From UBA3824 sp017541145 (GTDB taxonomy: Bacteria > Bacteroidota > Bacteroidia > Bacteroidales > UBA3824): a stretch of 64,000 bases of DNA. Positions within the stretch are counted from its first letter, which is position 1. The number at the start of each line of letters is the position of its first letter. This document shows, in pieces, positions 42,778 to 51,526 of the stretch. The notes beneath the pieces are model-generated. The model did no database searches. It was not told the origin of the DNA and saw only the letters and a program-made list of their open reading frames with translations. The translations under genes and the position numbers were made by a program. The DNA lies in assembly GCA_947168365.1 (NCBI GenBank), contig CAMVLO010000001.1:83183-147182 (forward strand), read 5' to 3'.

Positions 42778-43899
42778 CTAATTGCTTAAAAGTTTGAAAA
42801 GTAGTGTAAGTACTGCAATTACAGCAATTATCGACATTACAATCTTAATTACGCTGTACGGTCTTTCGCCCCTTACAGTTCCGCTTTGTCCGTTTACTAC
42901 AAATCGGTAGGATTTGTCTTTGTACTTGTAGGCACTAATCCAAATCGGCAACAAAATATGTTTGTATGTAAGGTCATACCAATTAATATCCATATTTCCA
43001 ATGCGTTGTTCATCGCCACCGATGTCTTCGCAGATTGTGGAGCGGATTTCTTCTTCCATAATTTTCTGAGCTGTTTTGAAACCATCCATTACTTTTATTG
43101 AGTAAGTTTCGGCTTTGAAACCGCTCATAAATTTTTCATCGTAAGGAACAAGCGAACCTAAACTCCAAGGTTGCAACGAGTTGAGATATGCCGACGGTAA
43201 GGTGTTGGAAGCAGAAAGTAAGATGTCATCAAATGCGTTTTTTACTTTTCCGAAAGCCGGACTCCATCTGGTATGTCTTACTTGTCTTATTTTCTCTTGA
43301 CCTTGACTGTCTTTGTATCTTTCTTCGGTGTAATACCAAATTCCGCGCTCACCGGTATAATTTGTTGTCGATTTGGCGTCGTAAGTCCAATACGGAATAT
43401 AAACGCCTGAAAGTGAACCGGTTTGTGATGCCGAATTTTTCAAATCGCTTGGAGCAAACCATAAATCTTTAAGCCATCTTTTGTACAATTCGCAAGCTTG
43501 ATGCTGTTCCAATTGAAACGGAATCATTGCTGCCGGCTTTATTTTTTTTACTGTAGAACTTTGATTTACAGTAAGTGGCGAGCCGCAAAAATCGCATTTG
43601 GATGATATTACATTTTTGTCAAATGTGGTTTCTGCTCCACACGAATTACATTTTACGGTATGAATTTCTTCTGTCTGACTGTCATCAATCATTGAATCGT
43701 TCAGCAGATCAAGTTCTTTTACCGCTTCTGTTTTGGCATTTTCGTCAACTGTAATTTCGTTAATAGTGCCGCATGATTCGCATTTCAACGAAAGTGTGCC
43801 GGGTGCAAATACTAATTTTGAACCGCAGCAACTGCATTGTATTACGTTTTGTGAAGTTTGGTTTTCTGATATATGGTTTGTGTTTTGCTCTTCTTCCAT
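42778..43899 (-). CDS. Double zinc-ribbon membrane protein (YdjG-like)
   Basis: 373 aa. Two N-terminal zinc ribbons (CSCCG...CESCG at ~23-42 and CNSCG...CDFCG at ~85-103), a conserved middle (VYIPYWTYDA, ILLPIWISAYKYKDKSYRFVVNGQSG) and one C-terminal membrane helix (~352-370). Layout of Bacillus YdjG. There ydjG belongs to the pspA(ydjF)-ydjG-ydjH-ydjI operon for membrane stress. The SPFH gene just upstream (34 bp) is the YdjI counterpart. Confidence 0.75.
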   Translation of the reverse strand: MEEEQNTNHISENQTSQNVIQCSCCGSKLVFAPGTLSLKCESCGTINEITVDENAKTEAVKELDLLNDSMIDDSQTEEIHTVKCNSCGAETTFDKNVISSKCDFCGSPLTVNQSSTVKKIKPAAMIPFQLEQHQACELYKRWLKDLWFAPSDLKNSASQTGSLSGVYIPYWTYDAKSTTNYTGERGIWYYTEERYKDSQGQEKIRQVRHTRWSPAFGKVKNAFDDILLSASNTLPSAYLNSLQPWSLGSLVPYDEKFMSGFKAETYSIKVMDGFKTAQKIMEEEIRSTICEDIGGDEQRIGNMDINWYDLTYKHILLPIWISAYKYKDKSYRFVVNGQSGTVRGERPYSVIKIVMSIIAVIAVLTLLFKLLSN

Positions 43900-43933
43900 T
43901 TTTACATAAGTTTATGTAGTAATACTCAATAAC

Positions 43934-45067
43934 TTATGCACCAGGTACAGGAGGTGGAGGAGGAGGTACTGCGCCAAATAGGTTGCTCAATTCTGCAACT
44001 GTTGATGCTTGAGCCCAACCTGCCATGCCTTGTTTCCAAACCTGAGTTTGTGGAGTAAATTGTCCTTGAGCTGCAAATTGTTGCAACTGTTGAAGGTTGA
44101 AAGGTCCTTGCTGCTGACCGTTTACTGCCAAATAGTATGTTGAAGCATTTGGAAGTGGAGGAGGAGCCATCTGACCGCCTTGCTGATTCATCATGTTCTG
44201 TTGCATCATTTGCTGCTGGTTCATCATGTTGTTCATCATCATCATGCCCATCATGCCTTCCATTCCGCCGCCACCGCCGGGGTTGGATGCGGCTGCTTTC
44301 ATTGCATCTGCCTGAGCTTTCTTTGCGTATACATCTACGCCGCCAAGACCTTGAAGATTGGTTCTTTCTTCGAGTACCTTGTTGAGTGATTCCGGAAGAT
44401 TGATGCTGGAAACAAGCATTTTGGTAAATGTAATACCATATTCCGGAAATTCCTCATTGATACGTTTTTCGCAAATCTGACTCAAATCCTTGTAATTGCT
44501 TGCAAGGTCAAGGAAAGATTTGCCGCTTTCGCCGATAGAATCAATAAGGTTGGTAGAAATTACGCTACGAAGTTCTTCTACACAATCTTCTGTTTTGTAA
44601 ACAGCTGAGTTTGCGCAGAGTTTTTTCACGAAGTTGCCCGGATCAGTTACTTGCCATGAGTAAGTACCGAATGCTCCGATTTGTACTTGACCGAAATCTT
44701 GGTCTCTGATCCAAACTTTTCCCGGAGTACCCCATTTTTGTGCGATGAATACTGTTGTGTTGATGAAAAGTATTTCGCATTTAAATGGACTATCAAAACC
44801 GTATTTCCAACTTTTCAAAGTTGTAGTAATCGGCATGTTGTTGGTATTAAGTTCGTAATGTCCGGGTTGGAAGATATCTCCAATTTCGCCTTCGTTCATA
44901 AATACCGCAACTTGACCCTCATTTACTGTGAGTTGTGCGCCGTTTTTGATTGCACTGTCTTTTCTTTCAAAGCGTTTCATCACGGTATCTTTGTCAAATG
45001 TCTGACAATAGATATTATCAATGAGTTCGCCTTTTATGAATTCTTTTGCTTTGTCGAATAATCCCAT
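43934..45067 (-). CDS. YdjI-like SPFH protein with GYF_2 domain
   Basis: 377 aa. An N-terminal SPFH/virion-core-type domain (~1-245; LTVNEGQVAVFMNEGEIGDIFQPGHYELNT), a Gly/Met/Gln-rich spacer (~260-300, MMGMMMMNNMMNQQQMM-type run), a GYF_2 domain (YYLAVNGQQQGPFNLQQLQQ..., TQVWKQGMAGW; ~310-360) and a proline-rich end. Bacillus YdjI is recruited to the membrane by YdjG/YdjH. The GYF_2 domain suggests binding of proline-rich ligands, perhaps its own tail in oligomers. Confidence 0.8.
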   Translation of the reverse strand: MGLFDKAKEFIKGELIDNIYCQTFDKDTVMKRFERKDSAIKNGAQLTVNEGQVAVFMNEGEIGDIFQPGHYELNTNNMPITTTLKSWKYGFDSPFKCEILFINTTVFIAQKWGTPGKVWIRDQDFGQVQIGAFGTYSWQVTDPGNFVKKLCANSAVYKTEDCVEELRSVISTNLIDSIGESGKSFLDLASNYKDLSQICEKRINEEFPEYGITFTKMLVSSINLPESLNKVLEERTNLQGLGGVDVYAKKAQADAMKAAASNPGGGGGMEGMMGMMMMNNMMNQQQMMQQNMMNQQGGQMAPPPLPNASTYYLAVNGQQQGPFNLQQLQQFAAQGQFTPQTQVWKQGMAGWAQASTVAELSNLFGAVPPPPPPVPGA

Positions 45068-45230
45068 AATAGAAATTTTTTAGGTTATTGAATCATTTTT
45101 TGATAGGGCTAATGTAAGTGTTTTATTTTATTTAATCAAATTTTTTTGATGTTTTTAACAAAAAACTACATGTTTTTGTTTTTTGGATGCTATTTATTTC
45201 TTAAATTTGACTTTTGATAAATTTTAAGAT

Positions 45231-46367
45231 ATGATAGAAAATAATAAAATAAAGAAACAATCTAAAATCGGTACCCTTTTCAAGTATTTCTTGTGGGATA
45301 TGGTTTTGATGATCGTGTTGATTATCAATCTTTTACTTATTACTTGGGATTGGGTTTATTCTATACCGTCTGTTAATGAATATTTTATAGAGAATTTTCC
45401 TAATTTTTCTGATTTTTATCAGTTTGTACATGTTAATATACGTGCTGTAGACTTAATTTTTGTTTCAATTTACATCCTTGACCTTCTTATAGGGTGGAGT
45501 ATTTCGATGTTTATCAAGAAAGAAAAGTTTTACAGATATCCGTTTACTCATTGGTACGATGTTTTGGGATGTATACCTTCGGGATCGCTCGTTTTCTTCC
45601 GTTTGTTAAGAGTAGTTTCCATTATGATTCGTCTTCATAAAAAACGTATCATTGATATTCGGAAATTATGGCTTGTAAAACAATTAATCGGCTTATATAA
45701 TATAGTTATGGAAGAAATTTCGGATCGTGTTGTGCTAAATATACTTTACGGTATAAAGCAAAATATCGGTTCGGGAATGCCGATTACAAATATGGTGTTT
45801 CAAAAAATAATTCTTCCTCAAAAACAAAAGATTATCGATTTGGTTTTCAAGAATATCAAGGCAATTGCAAGTCACGAGTACACTTTATATAAAGGTGATA
45901 TCGCAAAATATGTAAAAGAAAAATCCAAAGAGGCGATCGACAACAACAAAGAACTATCGCGATTGAAATTGATTCCCGTGGTTGGCGGACAAATTAAGGA
46001 AACTATCGAAAAGTCAGTTTCTGACACTATTGTAAAAGTGGTTGACAACGTTTTTGAGGACGTGATTTCAGATAGCGGACAAGAGAAGTTGAAAACTGTT
46101 GCAACCGAAGTTGCCGACAAAGTTTTGGAAGATCTTCAAAACGATTTGCAGCCGATTTTTACTGACATCGTGGTATCTGTTGTTGAAATTATTGCTAAAA
46201 CAGCTAACGTTAAGCAGTGGAAACTTGCAGAAATCCGTTCTAAAATTATGAAAGTTAAAAATTCTGCCAATCCCGACGAAAAACTTATTGAAAAACTTGA
46301 GTCGGAATATCACAATTTGATTATTAACGAACTTGATAAAACTTGGGAGTATAACACTTTCAAGTAA
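45231..46367 (+). CDS. Voltage-sensor-like membrane protein with long helical tail
   Basis: 378 aa. Four N-terminal membrane segments (~20-140) end in an S4-like helix with spaced basic residues (R124, R127, R134, K137, K138, R139), preceded by an S3-like HWYDVLGCIP. No pore or selectivity filter follows; instead a ~230-aa soluble, mostly helical tail (EKSVSDTIVKVVDNVFEDV...). Family not named with confidence; a pore-less sensor or channel-like scaffold is inferred. Promoter-like TAAATTTG at 45202-45209. Confidence 0.6.
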   Translation: MIENNKIKKQSKIGTLFKYFLWDMVLMIVLIINLLLITWDWVYSIPSVNEYFIENFPNFSDFYQFVHVNIRAVDLIFVSIYILDLLIGWSISMFIKKEKFYRYPFTHWYDVLGCIPSGSLVFFRLLRVVSIMIRLHKKRIIDIRKLWLVKQLIGLYNIVMEEISDRVVLNILYGIKQNIGSGMPITNMVFQKIILPQKQKIIDLVFKNIKAIASHEYTLYKGDIAKYVKEKSKEAIDNNKELSRLKLIPVVGGQIKETIEKSVSDTIVKVVDNVFEDVISDSGQEKLKTVATEVADKVLEDLQNDLQPIFTDIVVSVVEIIAKTANVKQWKLAEIRSKIMKVKNSANPDEKLIEKLESEYHNLIINELDKTWEYNTFK

Positions 46368-46388
46368 GATGTTAAAAAAAAAAGAAAG

Positions 46389-47234
46389 TTATCCTCGGAA
46401 AAATCTGAAAATTTTGCCTAACGTTTTGGTCTGAGTTGGTGTAACTCTTACGTCCGAAACAGCAAATCTTTCTTTCAGTTTGTCCGAAAGTTGTTCGGGT
46501 GTAACATCTTGATAAATAGTGCCGTATTCGCAATACGAAATTTCACCGCGCTCTTCCGAAACTATAACTACCAAACTGTCAGAAACTTCGCTCATGCCGA
46601 TACCGCTTCGGTGACGTGTACCGATATTTGCCGGCACGTCAGGATTTTCTGTTAATGGAAGAATACATTTTGCCGCTACAATTTTACCTTTTTGAATTAT
46701 AACTGCGCCGTCGTGTAGCGGTGAATTTTTGAAAAACAGCGAGCCCAAAAGCCTGGCTGTTACGCCGCAGTCAAGCTTTTCGCCCGTGTTGATTATTGAT
46801 GATAAGTCAGAATGATTTGGCAAAACAATCAACGCACCGGTATTGTCTTTTGCAAATTGTGTACATGCTTTTACAATTTCCGGAATATTTAGTTCCTCAG
46901 GAGATTCTTTTATTACATTTTTCAAAATCCTCTCCAATGAGAAAAAATTTGTGATTGAAGTTTTGTTGCCTACTTCCAAAAGGAATTTCCTGATTTCTTG
47001 CTGAAAGACAATTACAAGCGCGAGAATGCCGACACTTGCAATTCTGCTCATCATAGTGTTGAGTAGGGTCATGTCGAGTGCCCTTACAACCATCCAAAGT
47101 ACATAAACTATCAAAATTCCCACAAGAATATTCATTGCGGCAGTGTTTCTGAGTTTGATGTACAACAGATAGAGTATATACGCACTCAACAAGATGTCAA
47201 TCAAATCTATAAATCCGAAATCAAGAAATCCCAT
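46389..47234 (-). CDS. cdaA: Diadenylate cyclase CdaA
   Basis: 281 aa. Three N-terminal membrane helices (~1-80) and a DAC domain with LHDGAVII and GTRHRSGIGMSE, the DGA and RHR active-site motifs. Makes cyclic di-AMP from two ATP. It is read after the DoxX-like and DUF1599 genes (26-bp gap), a typical Bacteroidetes neighbourhood. A YbbR-like protein that could regulate it is encoded at 1987-3021. Confidence 0.95.
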   Translation of the reverse strand: MGFLDFGFIDLIDILLSAYILYLLYIKLRNTAAMNILVGILIVYVLWMVVRALDMTLLNTMMSRIASVGILALVIVFQQEIRKFLLEVGNKTSITNFFSLERILKNVIKESPEELNIPEIVKACTQFAKDNTGALIVLPNHSDLSSIINTGEKLDCGVTARLLGSLFFKNSPLHDGAVIIQKGKIVAAKCILPLTENPDVPANIGTRHRSGIGMSEVSDSLVVIVSEERGEISYCEYGTIYQDVTPEQLSDKLKERFAVSDVRVTPTQTKTLGKIFRFFRG

Positions 47235-47260
47235 CTTGATAAAAAGTTTTAAAATTAATT

Positions 47261-48361
47261 TTATTTAGTTTTGAAATCTCTCCAGTTCCATTTGCCTGTA
47301 ACAGTACCTTTTTCGAGTTTTACGATACCTGGATTGGCTCTGATTATAGTTTTTTGAGCGGTGCCGTCGCCAAAGAAGAACGGAAAATCAATTGAATAAT
47401 CTGTTTTTATTTGTTCAACTTTTGCTTGGTCGCTTGCGGTGTAACCGATTATTAAGTAATTGTTTTCCAGAGCATAATCTTGAACATATCGCAATGTATT
47501 CAAACCCTCTTCGTTGCTTCGGTAGAGGTCGTATGCCACAACCAAAAGTATCGGCTGATCCATTTTCAAAAGTGTGTCAGCATAATCGAATCCGGAAGTG
47601 TCACGAACTACAAAATCGTGAATATCTGGTCTGAAACCTTCTTTTACGACTTCTGTCTTGGTATCTTTCCAAACCCATGTTGTGTCGTCCGAACTTGGAA
47701 TCATACACATCGTAAAATCCTTGATTTCGCCTGTTACAGTATTTTGATATGTAACTAATGTTACAACTGAATCTTTTTCAGCATCATCCGGCACTTCCAT
47801 CAGTTGTGCGATATTGTTGCCGACTTTGTAAGGACGCCAATCGAAAATCGGCAAGTGTCTTACCATGTAGGTTTGGAAAAGTATCGCAAAAACGTAAATT
47901 GCTGCTGAAATTCCAAGTTCCACATTGTCTGACAGCGGGTTATGGAATGTTTTTGACCTAAATATCAAGAAAATTATCATTACTAAAAAGATGACATTTT
48001 TCCAGAATGTTTGCCAGTTGGTAAGTTTTATGAAATCACCGAAACATCCGCAATCGCTTACTGCGTTGGTTATTGCAAGCCAAAGTGTTATCGGTGTGAA
48101 AATCAATTCCAAACCAAGTGCAAGAAATGTTGCAAAACGTGCTCTGAGGTTCAACAGCAACATTATTCCAACTGTTAATTCTAATGCTGACAGCAAAAAT
48201 GCGCTTGGCAACGCAAATGAATCCATGTCAAGCCATCCGAAGGCTATAAAATAGTCGTTGATTTTGTAACTAACTCCATAAGGGTCAACAGCTTTGGTGA
48301 ATCCGGAGAATGCAAAGACTGCACCCATAAGTATTCTTACAAGAAATGTTAATGCTTTCAT
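47261..48361 (-). CDS. DoxX/MauE-type membrane protein (BT_3928 family)
   Basis: 366 aa. Four N-terminal membrane segments (MKALTFLVRILMGAVFAFSGFTKAVDPYG, DCGCFGDFIKLTNWQTFWKN) of the DoxX/MauE type, a fifth helix, then a thioredoxin-like soluble domain (~215-366; ILLVVAYDLYRS, FFGDGTAQKTIIRANPG) without a CxxC. The CGCFG motif suggests redox association. Sits between DUF1599 (4 bp) and cdaA. Confidence 0.8.
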   Translation of the reverse strand: MKALTFLVRILMGAVFAFSGFTKAVDPYGVSYKINDYFIAFGWLDMDSFALPSAFLLSALELTVGIMLLLNLRARFATFLALGLELIFTPITLWLAITNAVSDCGCFGDFIKLTNWQTFWKNVIFLVMIIFLIFRSKTFHNPLSDNVELGISAAIYVFAILFQTYMVRHLPIFDWRPYKVGNNIAQLMEVPDDAEKDSVVTLVTYQNTVTGEIKDFTMCMIPSSDDTTWVWKDTKTEVVKEGFRPDIHDFVVRDTSGFDYADTLLKMDQPILLVVAYDLYRSNEEGLNTLRYVQDYALENNYLIIGYTASDQAKVEQIKTDYSIDFPFFFGDGTAQKTIIRANPGIVKLEKGTVTGKWNWRDFKTK

Positions 48362-48365
48362 GTTT

Positions 48366-48926
48366 CTAACTTATTGATTTTGTACTTATTTTTTCTTCAT
48401 CAAGTTTTATGAGATTGAAAATTGAATAGTTGATGATGTCAAAATATCCGGCGTCGATGCCTTCTGAAATTTGTGTTTTACCATCGTTGTCTTCAATCTG
48501 TTTTATTCTGTAAATTTTCATTAGAATCAAGTCGGTAATACTTGAAGTTCGCATTGTTCTCCAAGCCTCGCCATAATCGTGATTCTTTTTCATCATCAGG
48601 TTTTTAGCTTCTGTGATGTATTTGTCGTAAAGTTCTTCCGCTGTTTTTACATCCAAATCGGCAGTGTCGGCAAAACCTTTAGCAAGTTGAATCAAACCCA
48701 TAACTGCGTAGTTTACCATGCCGATAAATTCCGGTTCTTGTCCTTCGTCAATCATGGAATTTTTGTTGATTTCCAAACCGCGTATTCTGTTGGCTTTTAT
48801 AAAAATTTGGTCGGTGACGGATGCCGGACGCATTATCCGCCAAGCAGTACCGTAATCAGATGCTTTTTTCAGGAATATCTCTTTACACTTAATTATTTCA
48901 TTATCAAACTCTTGCTCTGTATTCAT
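48366..48926 (-). CDS. DUF1599-domain protein (two copies)
   Basis: 186 aa with two DUF1599 (nucleotide-modification-associated domain 1-type) copies: KKASDYGTAWRIMRPASVTDQIFIKANRI and KKNHDYGEAWRTMRTSSITDLILMKIYRI. First gene of the DUF1599 - DoxX-like - cdaA operon. Molecular function unproven. Confidence 0.88.
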   Translation of the reverse strand: MNTEQEFDNEIIKCKEIFLKKASDYGTAWRIMRPASVTDQIFIKANRIRGLEINKNSMIDEGQEPEFIGMVNYAVMGLIQLAKGFADTADLDVKTAEELYDKYITEAKNLMMKKNHDYGEAWRTMRTSSITDLILMKIYRIKQIEDNDGKTQISEGIDAGYFDIINYSIFNLIKLDEEKISTKSIS

Positions 48927-49052
48927 TTTTCTTGCTTTTTGTTCGCAATTTTAATAAAAATTCTTTACTCTTTAAAATTTTTTTTATGCTAAGATATACA
49001 TTTACTGATAAATCGCAAAGTCTTGAATTTTTTGATGAAATTTTTGGTAAAG

Positions 49053-49107
49053 AAAATGGCAAATTAAGAAATCTTGTTTGTCACATTTTCCCTTAATTTG
49101 CCATTTT
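49053..49107. terminator. Terminator-like hairpin after the SpoIIE array
   Basis: 16-bp perfect arms AAAATGGCAAATTAAG and CTTAATTTGCCATTTT; ends the minus-strand array of phosphatase genes. Confidence 0.7.
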
Positions 49108-49129
49108 TTGTTGACTAAATATTGTAGTC

Positions 49130-51421
49130 TCAGAATTTCAAACCGAGTAGAATCTGGTCGTCGAGCTGAGGTGCCGGATTTTTCTCGTCTTCGGTAGCCC
49201 GCCAATTGTCTATTGTGGTTTCAATTATAGTTTTTTGTTCGTCGAACGGATGAACCGAAATCTTCACCAAAAGTTCTTTCAATTGTTTAGTTCCGAATTT
49301 AAACTGATTGTTTTCGCCACCGCCAAATTGGTCAGAAATTCCGTCTGAACCCATGTAAATCAAATCGCCTTTTTCGATTTTTATTACGTGATTTGTAAAC
49401 GGACCATTTTTTCTGATATGATATCCAACCGGCATTCTATCTGCTTTGTATTCAGTGAGTTCACCGTTTCTGATATACCAAAGCGGTCTGTTAGCTCCGG
49501 CATATTGAAGTTCGTTGGTTTCGGAATCAATTATACAAAAAGCCATGTCCATACCGTCCTGAGTTTCGCGCTGAGGACCTGACTGCTTGAGCGCTGCTAT
49601 AATTTTGTCTCTCAGTTCGTTAAGAATTCCGGCGGCTGTAATTGTTCCGCTTTCAATATTCTTTTGAGCGGCAATATCGTTGAGTGTTGATACGCCGAGC
49701 ATACTCATAAATGCGCCCGGTACGCCGTGACCTGTACAATCTGCGGCGGTAATCAATTTGTATTTTCCGGTTTGAGTTGCCCAATAGAAATCGCCCGAAA
49801 CAATATTCAACGGACGCCAAAAAACCATACATTCACCGAAGATTTTTTTCATCATTTCTGCCGACGGAACTGCCGCTGTCTGAATACGTTGCGCATATCT
49901 GATACTTGCAGTGATTCTGGTGTTGGCTTCCGAAAGCTGACTTCTTTGCGATTCAATTTCGTCGCGCTGAGCCATGATTTCATCACGTTGCGACATGATT
50001 TTTTGGTTTTGAACTTTCAGTTCGTTGTTCTTTTCTGAAATTTCGGCTTTTTGTTTTGCCAAAAGTTCGTTGTTACGGCGTTTTCTTACCAAACCTTTCC
50101 AAATGATAAATGCGAGAAGTCCGGCAAGACAGATACAAATTGCAAAGAAAATTGTAACCATTCTTTGACGCTTTGTTTCGCCTTCTTGATGAATTTTTTG
50201 TTCGTTTTCGTTTTCTTCTCTTTGACGGATAAGTTCCACATATTCAGCTTCTGCCGATGCTTTGGTAGATTTTACGGCAAATTCGCGGTTGTAAGTAGCT
50301 TCTTCTACGTCTTTAAATTTTTCAGAATATTCAACAGCGTCTTTGTAATTTCCGGAAATCTTTAGAACCCAAATCATTGATCTGTAGAGAAATGCACGAT
50401 AACGATTGTATTTTGCCGGATTTTGGTCGAATTTACGTTCCAATGCATAAAGTTTTTCTTTGGATTCTTCTACTTTTCCTTCCAAATTCAAGAAGTTTGC
50501 TTGACAAATTTCCAAAGTTGTATGATCTCTGTTCGGCTCAATTTCAACTCTGTATTTGTAAGCCAAATCATAATAATATTTCGCGCTGTCAAACATCTGT
50601 TGTTTCTGTTGACCTTGAAGTATCGCTGTATAACTTGTATACATCAACATCAATTGTTCCAAACAACCTGCTATACAGCGTTTTGTAGTGTCAGTTTTTT
50701 CTGCGAGTGACAATGCGATTTTTTGTTTTGCGAATCCGGATTTCAGTAATGCTAACGAATCCAAATCCAAAAACTGATAATAATCTGATTTGCCGCTTTG
50801 ATAAAAATCCAAACTTAATGCGTAATTGTCTTTTGCAATTGAATCAAGCTTGAAAGCGTTTGAATAATAGGAACTTGCGGTTTCGTACAAGTGGAAACTA
50901 ATGCACTGTTTACCCATGTTGCGGTATACGTCGGTTATTTTTACGGTATCATTCAGTTCAAAGAAAACGTGCAACGCCTTGTTGTAATTTTCCGAAGCGA
51001 GGTTGTAATCATTTATTCTTGTTAACGTGTTAGCATAATTGTTGTAACACTCACCAAGTTTCGGTTTTTCGTTGATGCTGTCGAAAATTGCGATTGCAGC
51101 CTGATATTCTTCGCCTGATTTGTTGAAATTGAAACTGTTGCTGTAACCGATTGCTTTGTAATGATGAGCAAGTCCGATGTACTTTGGTTGGTCAAGTTTT
51201 TTGGCCAAAGTAATCATCATATTTGCGTATTTATTGATTGTATCGATATTTTTTTGTACTTTGGTGATATTATCCAAAGCTTCCAATTTTGCCTTGTTGT
51301 TAGGCATTTGCAGTGCTTGTTTTTTCGCATCTGCATATTTATCAGTTTGACTTTTAGCTACTTGAGGAGCAGCCAATGTCAAAATCAATAATATTAACGA
51401 TATTTTGTTTTTTATACTCAT
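49130..51421 (-). CDS. TPR sensor - SpoIIE phosphatase (paralogue 3)
   Basis: 763 aa. Signal peptide (to ~25), TPR array (~30-370), membrane helix (~420-442), coiled coil (~450-510), SpoIIE/PP2C domain (~525-763) with GDFYW near 543, AADCTGHGVPGAFMS, GMDMAFCIID and GSDGISDQFGG. Last gene of the four-gene tandem array. 105 bp separate it from the next paralogue upstream. All metal-binding Asp are kept, so it should be active. Confidence 0.9.
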   Translation of the reverse strand: MSIKNKISLILLILTLAAPQVAKSQTDKYADAKKQALQMPNNKAKLEALDNITKVQKNIDTINKYANMMITLAKKLDQPKYIGLAHHYKAIGYSNSFNFNKSGEEYQAAIAIFDSINEKPKLGECYNNYANTLTRINDYNLASENYNKALHVFFELNDTVKITDVYRNMGKQCISFHLYETASSYYSNAFKLDSIAKDNYALSLDFYQSGKSDYYQFLDLDSLALLKSGFAKQKIALSLAEKTDTTKRCIAGCLEQLMLMYTSYTAILQGQQKQQMFDSAKYYYDLAYKYRVEIEPNRDHTTLEICQANFLNLEGKVEESKEKLYALERKFDQNPAKYNRYRAFLYRSMIWVLKISGNYKDAVEYSEKFKDVEEATYNREFAVKSTKASAEAEYVELIRQREENENEQKIHQEGETKRQRMVTIFFAICICLAGLLAFIIWKGLVRKRRNNELLAKQKAEISEKNNELKVQNQKIMSQRDEIMAQRDEIESQRSQLSEANTRITASIRYAQRIQTAAVPSAEMMKKIFGECMVFWRPLNIVSGDFYWATQTGKYKLITAADCTGHGVPGAFMSMLGVSTLNDIAAQKNIESGTITAAGILNELRDKIIAALKQSGPQRETQDGMDMAFCIIDSETNELQYAGANRPLWYIRNGELTEYKADRMPVGYHIRKNGPFTNHVIKIEKGDLIYMGSDGISDQFGGGENNQFKFGTKQLKELLVKISVHPFDEQKTIIETTIDNWRATEDEKNPAPQLDDQILLGLKF

Positions 51422-51526
51422 GGTCGTAAAAATAATCCGTTGTAAAGATTGTAATTTTTATTGAAAATTGCAATTCTTTTGTTAATTATTTTTCAGCAAA
51501 GATTATGCCTTTGTATTTTTTTCTAT

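Noticed and set aside
44137..44389. Cys/His-rich plus-strand frames opposite the SPFH gene
   Set aside because: Both are complements of the Met/Gln-rich spacer and have no independent support.
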